The translations under genes were made by a program, and so were the position numbers. The notes beneath the pieces were generated by a model. That model saw nothing but the letters and a program-made list of their open reading frames with translations, searched no databases and had not been told where the DNA came from. Positions 1-7,018 of a DNA stretch of 12,660 nt are shown here, piece after piece (positions within the stretch are counted from its first letter, which is position 1; each line of letters opens with the position of its first letter). Source of the stretch: Spirochaetaceae bacterium. Lineage in GTDB: Bacteria > Spirochaetota > Spirochaetia > Treponematales > Breznakiellaceae. Location of the stretch: NCBI GenBank assembly GCA_031258615.1, contig JAIRMP010000194.1, positions 1 to 12,660 on the forward strand, read 5' to 3'.

Positions 1-264
1 ATCATCTTCGCCTGCGACGCGGGCATGGGCTCAAGCGCGATGGGCGCGACCAAACTCCGCAAGAAGCTGAAAGATGCGGGAATCAACATTGAGGTGACTC
101 ATTCCCCGGTCAGCGAGGTACCCGCCAACGTGGATATCATCGTTTGCCACAAGGAACTCGCCCAGCGCGCGAAAGACGCTTGTCCCGGCGCGAAACTGGT
201 TGCGATCACGGACTTCCTCAACGCGCCTGAGTACGATCAACTGGTCAACGAGTTAAAAAAGTAG
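1..264 (+). CDS. mtlA: Mannitol PTS permease, C-terminal EIIB domain (5' partial)
   Basis: The reading frame is open from base 1 and ends at TAG 262-264, so only the last 87 residues are visible and the EIIC membrane part lies upstream of the window. The fragment begins IIFACDAGMGSSAMGA, the hallmark phosphocysteine loop of EIIB-Mtl. The Cys codon is at 13-15 and would accept phosphate from EIIA-Mtl and pass it to mannitol during uptake. The rest (for example ITDFLNAPEYDQLVNELKK at the end) is a normal IIB alpha/beta domain. There is no EIIA domain after it, so EIIA must be supplied in trans; the separate mtlF gene 1 kb downstream fits that. The ATG at 25 is internal, not a start. Family identity is very secure; the missing N-terminus cannot be assessed. 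Confidence 0.93.
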   Translation: MIFACDAGMGSSAMGATKLRKKLKDAGINIEVTHSPVSEVPANVDIIVCHKELAQRAKDACPGAKLVAITDFLNAPEYDQLVNELKK

Positions 265-619
265 CGATTAGACAAGGGCTGTTTTGTGCCGGACGGAGGG
301 TCGCTGCCTACGGGCGGACGGCCCTCCGGCGGTATCTGAAGGGATGGGGGACGGGCGTGTTTGATGCTTTCGGGGGCAGTCCGGGGCTCTGCCGCGTTTA
401 TCCGGGGCGGAGCGTTCTTTCCCCCAGAGGGGAGGCGCGCCCTTTCAAATTGCGCCGTTCCCAAGGAAACCCGCCGGTGGACTGGCCCCCGCCGAGGGGG
501 GAGCGGGGCACGTAGCACGCATTGACCGCGGCTTCCCTTTATGCGATCGAGTATTCCAGAACTGTTACGATGGACGATAATGAATAAAAGAGAATATACA
601 TAATAGAGAAGAGGTGAGT
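265..619. other. GC-rich intergenic region between mtlA and ptsH
   Basis: About 350 bases with no credible gene; the long antisense frames here look low-complexity. A 7-bp stem (294-300 with 322-328, CGGAGGG/CCCTCCG) with a smaller hairpin inside its loop lies about 30 nt after mtlA. It has no T-tract, so it is at best a weak or factor-dependent terminator or an mRNA end-stabiliser. Composition changes sharply to AT-rich from about 545. There GATAAT (576-581) is a plausible -10 box for ptsH, but no good -35 lies at 16-18 nt. A GAAGAGG Shine-Dalgarno at 607-613 precedes ptsH. Confidence 0.4.
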
Positions 620-877
620 ATGCAGGAGTTTGAGTATGTGATTACGGATCCAAACGGGATCCACGCGAGGCCGGCGGGGTTGCTGGTGGCGAAGATGCAG
701 GAGTTTCAGAGCGCGATAACGTTTTCGTGCGGGGAGAAGTCGGCGGAAGGGAAGAAGTTGTTCGCGCTGATGAAGATGCGGGTGAAGCAGCACGACACGC
801 TGAAGGTGCGGGCGGAAGGGCCGGATGAAGAAGCGGCGGTTGAGGAGGCGAAGGCGTTTCTCAAGGCGAATCTGTAA
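620..877 (+). CDS. ptsH: Phosphocarrier protein HPr
   Basis: This is an 85-residue HPr, the small cytoplasmic carrier that takes phosphate from enzyme I at a histidine and hands it to EIIA proteins. I chose ATG 620 because GAAGAGG (607-613) is 6 nt upstream and because the catalytic histidine then falls at residue 15 in GIHARPA, as in classical HPr. A GTG at 614 would overlap the Shine-Dalgarno. The second half (KKLFALMKMRVKQHDTLKV) aligns with the regulatory helix of Bacillus HPr, but position 46, the HPr-kinase target Ser in Gram-positives, is Lys here. The protein therefore should not take part in HPr(Ser-P)-type catabolite control; this is inference from the family. It begins the gene cluster that supplies the mannitol permease. 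Only 9 bases separate it from the mtlR remnant. Confidence 0.93.
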   Translation: MQEFEYVITDPNGIHARPAGLLVAKMQEFQSAITFSCGEKSAEGKKLFALMKMRVKQHDTLKVRAEGPDEEAAVEEAKAFLKANL

Positions 878-886
878 AGCCGGTGA

Positions 887-1293
887 ATGACGGTTACGCC
901 CAGGCTGTCCCGTTTGGTTGACGCGCTGGAAGGGTATCTGAAAAAACATTCGATTCTGCTCATCAGGCGGCCGGGGATGGGGGTCTACACGGTGGGGAAC
1001 GAGGAAAAGATCCGCACGGCGCTCACGATGCGGCTTTTTCAGGATGGTCGGGATGATCACCCCGACCATCGCATCGAACACTTTGCGAACTGCCGCAGTT
1101 GCGTGCTGATGCTGCTTCCGCACTACGCGGAGGGCGACATGGCCCGCATCATGGGCAACATCAGTGCGGCGCTGGTTGAAACGCCGTCGTTTCTGGAAGC
1201 GGTCAAGGCAACCGGAACGTGATTTATTCGATACCGGAGGCCGAGTTGTCGGACTTCCTGTCGGGATATTGTAAGGACAAACTAAAGAATTAG
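887..1293 (+). pseudogene. Decayed duplicate of mtlR (internal deletion plus frameshift)
   Basis: A 111-codon frame runs 887-1222. Its first ~55 residues match residues ~137-184 of the intact MtlR downstream (second helix-turn-helix and following wing; compare RRPGMGVYTVGNEEKIRTAL with RKSGLGVQLDGTEENLRTAL). Residues ~70-105 match MtlR ~618-655 near the C-terminal EIIA-like end (RSCVLMLLP versus RSCVVMLLP, then SFLEAV versus AFLEAV). Roughly 430 residues, comprising both PRDs, the IIB-like domain and most of the IIA-like domain, are missing between them. After the stop at 1222 the -1 frame continues as IPEAELSDFLSGYCKDKLKN to TAG 1291-1293, which looks like the lost C-terminus, so a frameshift is likely too. 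The first HTH is also absent. I read it as a relic; a short truncated product cannot be excluded because the 111-codon frame is open. Confidence 0.75.
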
Positions 1294-1302
1294 GGGTGAA
1301 CT

Positions 1303-1743
1303 ATGGATTCTATGCTTTCTGTTGACGGAATTGTCTTGAATCTTCCCGGTGAAGACCGGGAAGCGGTGATTAAGCGGTGCGGCGCGATGCTGGTGGAGGC
1401 CGGGTACGCGAAGGAACGGTACATCGAGGGGATGCTGGCCCGCGACAACGCCTTTAGCTGCGCGATTGGCAACGGGATTGCCATCCCGCACGGCGAGGTT
1501 GACTACAAGCCGGAGATTCTCAAAACCGGTTTTGTCGTGCTGACCTATCCGGGCGGCATCGAGTGGCATGGACAGACGATCTATCTGGTTATCGGGATTG
1601 CCGCGCGGGGGGAGGAACATCTGGATATCATCGGCAACATCGTGGACTATTTTGACACTGAGGATGACGTAAAAAACTTCCTCACGATCACGGACAAAGA
1701 AAAGATCCGCGCGATTTTCTGCGGGAAAGGGGCGCAGGCGTAA
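1303..1743 (+). CDS. mtlF: Mannitol-specific EIIA
   Basis: A 146-residue cytoplasmic EIIA-Mtl, the usual family length, which moves phosphate from HPr to the Cys of the MtlA IIB domain. The active-site signature GNGIAIPHGE places the phosphorylated histidine at residue 63. GMLARDNAFSCAIGNG before it and a trailing IRAIFCGKG helix complete the fold. ATG 1303 has AGGGG (1292-1296) 6 nt upstream, and this ribosome site overlaps the stop codon of the shifted mtlR remnant. The stop (1741-1743) directly abuts the mtlD start with no gap, so the two are surely co-translated. Because the upstream permease fragment ends after IIB, this gene supplies the needed IIA function. Confidence 0.94.
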   Translation: MDSMLSVDGIVLNLPGEDREAVIKRCGAMLVEAGYAKERYIEGMLARDNAFSCAIGNGIAIPHGEVDYKPEILKTGFVVLTYPGGIEWHGQTIYLVIGIAARGEEHLDIIGNIVDYFDTEDDVKNFLTITDKEKIRAIFCGKGAQA

Positions 1744-2910
1744 ATGAAGGCGGTTCATTTCGGCGCGGGTAATATTGGGCGCGGGTTTATTGGCGAGACG
1801 CTGTGCAAGAACGGTTTCCACATAACGTTTGTTGACATCAACGAAACGGTGATCGGCTGCCTGCAAAAGCGCGGCGGTTACGAGATCGAGCTTGCCGGAG
1901 AAGAGCGGACGCGGCACACGATCACGGGCGTTGACGGGATCAACAGCAAGAGCGACCCCGAAGCGGTCGTGAAGGCGGTGGCGGCAGCGGACCTCGTAAC
2001 AACGGCGATTGGGCCAAACGTACTGCCGTTTATCGCCGGATTGATTGCGCGGGGCATTGAGGCGCGGCGGCGGGAACAGACGGGGACGGAAACCGGGCGG
2101 CCTCTGGACGTGATCGCCTGTGAAAACATGATCGGCGGCAGCGCGTTTCTGCGGACGGAGGTAGAGAAACACGTTGATAAAGAAACCGCCGCCTTCATTG
2201 AGCACTGTGTCGGGTTTCCCAACGCCGCCGTTGACCGCATCGTTCCCGCCCAGCAGCACGACGACCCCTTGTTTGTGGCGGTCGAGCCGTTTCGGGAATG
2301 GGTCATCGACGATTCGGCGCGGAAGGCGAAGCACATCACGCTGGAGGATGTCGAGTATGTCCCCGATCTCCTCCCGTTCATCGAGCGGAAACTCTTTTCC
2401 GTCAATTCGGGCCATGCGGCAACGGCCTACACCGGCCACTACTACGGCCACGCCATCATCAACGAGGCGTTGCGCGATGGGCGGGTGATGGCGCAGCTTA
2501 AGGACACGCTGGCCGAGACGGGGAGCCTACTCATCGACAAATGGGGCTTTGACCCGGGCAAACACGCCGCGTATATCGAGAAGATCATCGGCCGTTTCAC
2601 CAACCCCGCCATCAACGATGACATTCCCCGTGTCGCCCGCACGCCGATCCGCAAGCTGGGAAGGGAAGAACGGTTTACCCGGCCCCTCCTCGAACTCAAG
2701 AAGCGCGGCCTCTCCTACGAGGCGCTCCTCTCGACGATGGCCTTCGCGCTTGCCTACGACAACCCTGCCGACACGGAAAGCGTCCGTTTGCAGGAGATGC
2801 TGAAAACCCAGCCGGCCGAAGCGGTGATCAAGACCGTTACGGGTTTGGAGGACGCGGAGCTGGCAGCGGCGCTTGCGGCCGCGTACCATCAGGTTTGCCA
2901 CGGGCTTTAA
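1744..2910 (+). CDS. mtlD: Mannitol-1-phosphate 5-dehydrogenase
   Basis: A 388-residue member of the polyol-specific long-chain dehydrogenases (E. coli MtlD is 382). It oxidises the mannitol-1-phosphate delivered by the PTS to fructose-6-phosphate with NAD+, in the cytoplasm. The N-terminus MKAVHFGAGNIGRGFIGE carries the NAD-binding glycine motif (residues 7-14). DLVTTAIGP, IACENM and VGFPNAAVDRIVP follow in the expected order. The catalytic signature K-x4-N-x2-H is present as KLFSVNSGHA with K216, N221 and H224. The C-terminal helical domain contains NPAINDDIPRVARTPIRKL. The start directly follows the mtlF stop. Translation may be coupled, since only a distant AAAGGGG lies upstream. No defect is visible. 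Confidence 0.96.
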   Translation: MKAVHFGAGNIGRGFIGETLCKNGFHITFVDINETVIGCLQKRGGYEIELAGEERTRHTITGVDGINSKSDPEAVVKAVAAADLVTTAIGPNVLPFIAGLIARGIEARRREQTGTETGRPLDVIACENMIGGSAFLRTEVEKHVDKETAAFIEHCVGFPNAAVDRIVPAQQHDDPLFVAVEPFREWVIDDSARKAKHITLEDVEYVPDLLPFIERKLFSVNSGHAATAYTGHYYGHAIINEALRDGRVMAQLKDTLAETGSLLIDKWGFDPGKHAAYIEKIIGRFTNPAINDDIPRVARTPIRKLGREERFTRPLLELKKRGLSYEALLSTMAFALAYDNPADTESVRLQEMLKTQPAEAVIKTVTGLEDAELAAALAAAYHQVCHGL

Positions 2911-3035
2911 TCACGTTTAACCACAGATGGTACCATTTACCGCCTCTCTATATTACGCATCCGTTACCGGCGCGAGCAGTCCGCGCTGTTCAATCGGTAA
3001 ACGGCGAGGGGCGCACCGCCGCACTTCTTGATTTC

Positions 3036-3056
3036 TGGCACACCTGCGCCGTGCCA
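3036..3056. promoter_or_regulatory. Candidate MtlR operator dyad upstream of mtlR
   Basis: TGGCAC (3036-3041) and GTGCCA (3051-3056) form an inverted repeat with a 9-nt spacer. On the - strand it reads TTGGCAC-N8-TGTGCCAG. The half-sites resemble those reported for Bacillus MtlR (TTGNCAC/TGTGNCAA), but the spacing is three bases longer. It sits just upstream of the proposed -35 box, an activator-like position. This is inference only; there is no second copy in the window to compare. Confidence 0.3.
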
Positions 3057-3074
3057 ATTCCGCATATTTTTTTC

Positions 3075-3103
3075 TTGCGCCCCGCCCGCCCCTGTGGTTT
3101 AAT
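3075..3103 (+). promoter_or_regulatory. Possible sigma-70 promoter of mtlR
   Basis: TTGCGC (3075-3080), a 17-base spacer and TTTAAT (3098-3103) give a reasonable -10 and a weak -35. It lies 29 bases before the mtlR start and leaves room for the AGGAG ribosome site (3119-3123). The 222-base gap after mtlD is the only large break in the mannitol cluster downstream of ptsH, so an independent promoter here is plausible. Confidence 0.4.
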
Positions 3104-3132
3104 AAACCTGAAAATGAAAAGGAGTAATAGCG

Positions 3133-5187
3133 GTGGACAGCATCATTTCAACTGCGGAACTTTCCCCCCGGCTGGTCAGGCTGCTTGAACTGTTGTTGCG
3201 CCAGAGCGAACCGGTAAAGGTTGACGCGCTGGCCCAAGCCTTGAGCGTCAGCCGCCGGACGGTTTTCCGGCAACTGGAAAACGCCGAGCCGGTACTGTCC
3301 GCCGTCCATACAACGGTGGTTTCCATTCCCGGCAGGGGCATTGCCCTGTCAGGCGGCGCGGCCAGTACCGGGGACGGCGAACCGCGTCGGAAACTGCTCG
3401 ACGCCCTCTCATCGTATACCACGCGGCCCGCCACCAAAAAGGAACGGCTGCTCCGGCTCCTGATAGAACTGATTACCCATGCCGGGAAAACGCAAAAATA
3501 CTTTTCCTGCGCCGCCGCCCTTGGGGTAAGCGAATCCACCGTCAGCCACGACCTTGACGAGCTTGAACCTTCCCTCGCGGAAACCGGCCTTGTCCTGACC
3601 CGCAAAAGCGGCTTGGGCGTCCAACTGGATGGAACCGAGGAAAATCTGCGGACCGCCCTCGTGAGCCGCTTCATGCGTGACGGAGACACCGGCGGCAAAT
3701 CCTACACCGCCGTCTTTGATTTCCCCGGCGATGACATAGAAGCCGGAGTGCGGGAAATACTGCGCCGGCAAACCGGCGTAATCGACTGGATGACCCCTGA
3801 GTCCGTCAGCTTCTTTTCACTCTATCTTATGATACTGGTTGAACGGGTCTATGACGGCAACATCATTGTCTCGGCGCAAACGCTGGCGGGAGGTTTCCAC
3901 ACCGCCCTTGCCGATACGCTGGCGGCGGAAATCACCACAGAATTTTCCATTACCCTGCCGGAAACGGAACGTCTCGCCCTGGCGCGGTGGATTCAGTCCT
4001 GCCGCTCAAAACGCGACATTCCTCTTGAACCGGGGCCGGAGGAACAACGCGCCGTTACGCAAAACCTGACCTTGGATATGATAGACCGTTTTGACCCGGT
4101 CATCGCCGCGGTGCTCAAAACCAACGAACAGCTTGTCAGGTTTTTGTCCCGCCATCTGGAATCCGCGTGTCTCAGGCTCAAAGACGGAAAATTCCTGCCC
4201 AACCCGCTGGAACCGGAACTCATACAAAACTATCCCGATGTGTACGAAAAAACAAAAACAGCGGCGCGGGCGCTGGAGGAATATCTCGGCGTTCCGATTC
4301 CGTCAAACGAAGTTTCATTTATCCAGATACATTTTCTGTCCGCTCTCGCTTTTTTGGGCGACCGGAACGTCAAACGGCGGCTGCTGCGGGCGGGCGTGGT
4401 GTGCGTATCCGGCATAGGCACGTCGTATATGCTCTTGTATCAGATACGCAAACGCTTCAAGGGCGAACTGGAAGTGGAGATAGCGGATCACGGCGACCGC
4501 GCTTCATGGACCGCCCTTGATTTTCTGATTTCCACCATCCCCCTTGACGAAAGCGAAAAGCCCTTTGTCCGGGTGCAGACCATACTCGGCGAAAAAGATT
4601 TTCAGAAGATACAGGAGACGGTGAACACCCTTGCCTTTACTAAACGGGGGGCGGAACAGCCTGGTCGTTCCCCCTCTTTTGAAAAACGCCTCGACAGCAT
4701 GATCGATATTTTTATGCAATCACGAAAACTGCTTGCCGGTTTCGCGGTGGAATCAATCAAAAGGGATTGTACGTTTGATGAACTGGCCCGGTTTGCCTCC
4801 GCCCGCTTTGCCCCGGAAAACCCGGAAGCGGTCTATCACGCGCTCACTGCCCGTGAAGCGGTAACGAGCCAGGTTGTCGGCGAATTGGGAATCGTCCTCT
4901 TGCACACATTGACAGCAAACAACGCAACTCCTGTTTTCGCGGTCATCGTTCCCGAAGGGGGCGTATTTACCGGGGACTATTTTAGGCAGACCAGAAGCTG
5001 CGTTGTCATGCTGCTGCCCGCAAGCGCCCCCAGGGAAATGACCGAACTGATAGGCGGCATTTCTGGCGCGTTGATCGATATGCCCGCTTTTCTTGAGGCG
5101 GTCCGCGCCGGAAATCAGGAAACCATAAAAGCGGTACTCGAACAGGAAATCTCAGAAATTATCGCTCGCTGCACGGGAGAAAAATAA
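3133..5187 (+). CDS. mtlR: PRD-containing transcriptional activator of the mannitol operon
   Basis: A 684-residue MtlR/BglG-family activator whose DNA-binding activity is set by PTS phosphorylation. Domains in order: winged HTH (~10-55, VDALAQALSVSRRTVFRQL); second HTH (~97-185, ALGVSESTVSHDLDELEP); PRD1 (~190-295); PRD2 (~310-410); EIIB-Gat-like domain starting VVCVSGIGTSYML; C-terminal EIIA-like domain. The residues that matter in Bacillus MtlR have clear counterparts: H341 and H400 in PRD2, C424 in the IIB-like domain, and H591 in ELGIVLLHT of the IIA-like domain. PRD1 seems to lack its conserved histidines (FFSLYLMILVERV; ERLALARWIQSCRS). Control should therefore come from PRD2 (activation by HPr) and C424/H591 (inhibition by mannitol EII components); this is inference by analogy. 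The start is GTG 3133, with AGGAG 9 nt upstream; no in-frame ATG fits better. Confidence 0.92.
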   Translation: MDSIISTAELSPRLVRLLELLLRQSEPVKVDALAQALSVSRRTVFRQLENAEPVLSAVHTTVVSIPGRGIALSGGAASTGDGEPRRKLLDALSSYTTRPATKKERLLRLLIELITHAGKTQKYFSCAAALGVSESTVSHDLDELEPSLAETGLVLTRKSGLGVQLDGTEENLRTALVSRFMRDGDTGGKSYTAVFDFPGDDIEAGVREILRRQTGVIDWMTPESVSFFSLYLMILVERVYDGNIIVSAQTLAGGFHTALADTLAAEITTEFSITLPETERLALARWIQSCRSKRDIPLEPGPEEQRAVTQNLTLDMIDRFDPVIAAVLKTNEQLVRFLSRHLESACLRLKDGKFLPNPLEPELIQNYPDVYEKTKTAARALEEYLGVPIPSNEVSFIQIHFLSALAFLGDRNVKRRLLRAGVVCVSGIGTSYMLLYQIRKRFKGELEVEIADHGDRASWTALDFLISTIPLDESEKPFVRVQTILGEKDFQKIQETVNTLAFTKRGAEQPGRSPSFEKRLDSMIDIFMQSRKLLAGFAVESIKRDCTFDELARFASARFAPENPEAVYHALTAREAVTSQVVGELGIVLLHTLTANNATPVFAVIVPEGGVFTGDYFRQTRSCVVMLLPASAPREMTELIGGISGALIDMPAFLEAVRAGNQETIKAVLEQEISEIIARCTGEK

Positions 5188-5193
5188 CATTCA

Positions 5194-5216
5194 TTCATTC
5201 TTTCTTTAAGAATGAA
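5194..5216. other. AT-rich hairpin before the mtlF' stump
   Basis: TTCATTCTT (5194-5202) and AAGAATGAA (5208-5216) are perfect 9-bp arms around a 5-nt loop, starting 7 bases after the mtlR stop. There is no T-tract after it, so it is not a standard terminator. The right arm overlaps the first bases of the AAAGGGAG ribosome site for the short frame at 5229, so it could modulate translation or mark an mRNA processing site. Confidence 0.4.
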
Positions 5217-5228
5217 AGGGAGACAATC

Positions 5229-5330
5229 ATGGAGATACTGAAAAGAGAGAACATCGTTTTGAACCAGCCCTCGACAGACCGGGAATCGGTCATCAAACGC
5301 TACGGGCGTATGCTGGTCGATTTGGAGTAA
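5229..5330 (+). pseudogene. N-terminal stump of an EIIA-Mtl gene (33 codons)
   Basis: ATG 5229 to TAA 5328-5330 encodes 33 residues including ENIVLNQPSTDRESVIKRYG and then RMLVDLE. These match the start of MtlF (DGIVLNLPGEDREAVIKRCG and then AMLVEAG). The homology stops at the stop codon, so the catalytic histidine and the rest of the domain are gone and it cannot act as an EIIA. It keeps a good ribosome site (AAAGGGAG 5215-5222). Its last codons contain the GGAG (5324-5327) that serves ptsI, whose ATG is 4 bases after the stop. It may survive as a translated leader that couples ptsI translation, or simply as the scar of a deletion that joined ptsI to this spot. Confidence 0.75.
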
Positions 5331-5334
5331 GCGC

Positions 5335-6951
5335 ATGATCACTCTACAAGGCAAAGGCGTAAGCGCCGGGATAGCCAGGGGGCGGCTATTGTTTATCAAG
5401 CGGAAAAGCCTCGCGGTTGAAAAACGCCCGGTGGACGACGCCGCAAAAGAAATAGAGCGCTTTAACGCGGCGCGGCAGGAGGCGGCGGGGCAGCTCGACG
5501 CATTGTCGAAAACAATGGTGGATAAAATCGGGGAAGAAAACGCCCTGCTTTTTGAAATCCACCGCATGATGCTCGAAGACACCGACTACACCGATCCTAT
5601 CGTTGAAATCATCAAGACGGAAAAGGTCTGCGCCGAATACGCCGTCAATACCGCGGGCTCCCGGCTTGCCCAGGACTTTGCCGACATGGACGACGAGTAT
5701 ATGAAGGCCCGCTCAATTGACGTGTACGACGTTACCAAACGGGTGATAGACATACTCACAGGCGAAGGGCAGACTATCGGTCGGGACAGCGAACCGGTGA
5801 TCCTCGCCGCCGATGATTTTACCCCCAGCGAAACCGCCCAGCTTGACCGCAGCCGCGTGCTTGCCCTGGTGTCCCGGCAGGGCGCGGCCAATTCCCACAC
5901 GGCGATTTTCGCCCGCACCATGGGCATACCCGCCATCATCGGCTTCGGCGCGTTCCTCACCGGCGACCTTTCGGGAAAAGACGCGATACTGGACGGCGAA
6001 ACCGGCTTGCTCTATGTGAAAGCGGAGCCGGAAATCATACGGGAACTTGAGGCGAAACAGAAACGCCAGCGGGAAGAAAAGGAAGCGCTGGAAAAACTGC
6101 GGGGCAAACCCACGCATACCAAAAACGGCAAGCCGGTAAAACTGTACGCCAACATCGGCTCCGTCAATGACGCGGACGCCGCCCTCGCGGGGGACGCCGA
6201 AGGGGTCGGCCTGTTCCGCAGCGAATTTTTGTATCTGGGCAGGGACGATTATCCCGATGAGGAAACCCAATACGAAAGTTACCGGAAGGCGCTGGAGAAA
6301 ATGGGAGGCCGGCAGGTTATCATCCGAACCCTCGATATCGGGGCGGACAAACAGGCGGACTACTTCAACCTGCCGCAAGAAGAAAATCCCGCGCTGGGTA
6401 TGCGGGCAATCCGCATTTGCCTTACCCGCCCGGATTTATTCAGAACCCAGTTACGCGCTATTTACCGCGCCTCGGTACATGGAAACGCGGCAATCATGTT
6501 TCCCATGATAAACAGCGTAGACGAACTGCGCCAGGCAAAAGCGGCGGCGGCAGAAGCGCGGGAGGAACTCGCGGCTAAAGGCATTCCATTTAAGGAGATA
6601 CCCATCGGCATCATGGTGGAAACCCCGGCGTCCGCGGTTATAAGCGACCTCCTGGCGCGGGAAGCGGACTTTTTCAGCATCGGCACCAACGACCTAACCC
6701 AATACACCCTTGCCGTGGACCGGCAGAACGATTCCATCGCCGCGTTCTGCGACGTTCATCACGAAGCGATTTTGCGCCTCATCAGGCAGACCTGCGACAA
6801 CGCCCACAAAGCCGGAATATGGTGCGGCATCTGCGGGAGCCTGGGCGCCGACCTGTTGCTGACCAAAGCGTTTGTCGAAATGGGCATTGACGAACTTTCC
6901 GTTGAACCATCGCGCATACTCAAACTGCGCTCGGTCATCGCGGAATGTTAG
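5335..6951 (+). CDS. ptsI: PTS enzyme I (phosphoenolpyruvate-protein phosphotransferase)
   Basis: A 538-residue enzyme I that takes phosphate from PEP and passes it to HPr, the entry point of the relay. It begins with the normal KGVSAGIARGRLLFIKRK. The HPr-binding helices are followed by the phosphohistidine domain with GAANSHTAIFAR (H188) and the PEP-binding barrel. That barrel carries GLFRSEFLY (R295), RTLDIGADK (R331), FFSIGTNDLTQY (N452, D453) and the proton-donor Cys in GICGSLGAD (C500). It ends shortly after this motif, about 35 residues earlier than E. coli EI (575 residues), so the C-terminal dimer extension is short. ATG 5335 has GGAG at 5324-5327, inside the preceding stump. It probably phosphorylates the HPr at 620 and works for the mannitol system; a general role cannot be excluded. 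Confidence 0.94.
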   Translation: MITLQGKGVSAGIARGRLLFIKRKSLAVEKRPVDDAAKEIERFNAARQEAAGQLDALSKTMVDKIGEENALLFEIHRMMLEDTDYTDPIVEIIKTEKVCAEYAVNTAGSRLAQDFADMDDEYMKARSIDVYDVTKRVIDILTGEGQTIGRDSEPVILAADDFTPSETAQLDRSRVLALVSRQGAANSHTAIFARTMGIPAIIGFGAFLTGDLSGKDAILDGETGLLYVKAEPEIIRELEAKQKRQREEKEALEKLRGKPTHTKNGKPVKLYANIGSVNDADAALAGDAEGVGLFRSEFLYLGRDDYPDEETQYESYRKALEKMGGRQVIIRTLDIGADKQADYFNLPQEENPALGMRAIRICLTRPDLFRTQLRAIYRASVHGNAAIMFPMINSVDELRQAKAAAAEAREELAAKGIPFKEIPIGIMVETPASAVISDLLAREADFFSIGTNDLTQYTLAVDRQNDSIAAFCDVHHEAILRLIRQTCDNAHKAGIWCGICGSLGADLLLTKAFVEMGIDELSVEPSRILKLRSVIAEC

Positions 6952-6954
6952 AAA

Positions 6955-6988
6955 CACTGATTAAATCCTCGATTGGATTTAATCAGTG
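6955..6988. terminator. Perfect 14-bp hairpin after ptsI
   Basis: CACTGATTAAATCC (6955-6968) pairs perfectly with GGATTTAATCAGTG (6975-6988) around a 6-nt loop, starting 3 bases after the ptsI stop. There is no clear T-tract, so termination would be inefficient or factor-dependent. It could instead stabilise the ptsI transcript end or set the ratio of ptsI to the following EIIA gene. The next ribosome site (AGGAG 7008-7012) lies 20 nt beyond it. Confidence 0.5.
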
Positions 6989-7018
6989 CTTCCTTAGATT
7001 CACGAACAGGAGACACAG

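Noticed and set aside
265..560. Possible coding remnant in the GC-rich spacer after mtlA.
   Set aside because: All frames give low-complexity Pro/Gly/Arg-rich translations with no recognisable family.
614..619. GTG at 614 as the HPr start.
   Set aside because: It directly abuts the Shine-Dalgarno sequence; ATG 620 has correct spacing and puts the active histidine at residue 15.
539..1123. A 194-codon open frame on the - strand across ptsH.
   Set aside because: It is antisense to HPr and the mtlR remnant, has Arg/His/Pro-rich composition and no recognisable domain.
1282..2451. A 389-codon open frame on the - strand.
   Set aside because: It lies antisense to mtlF and mtlD, whose families are unmistakable; the antisense protein is Arg/Pro-rich with no recognisable motif, a common effect in GC-rich coding DNA.
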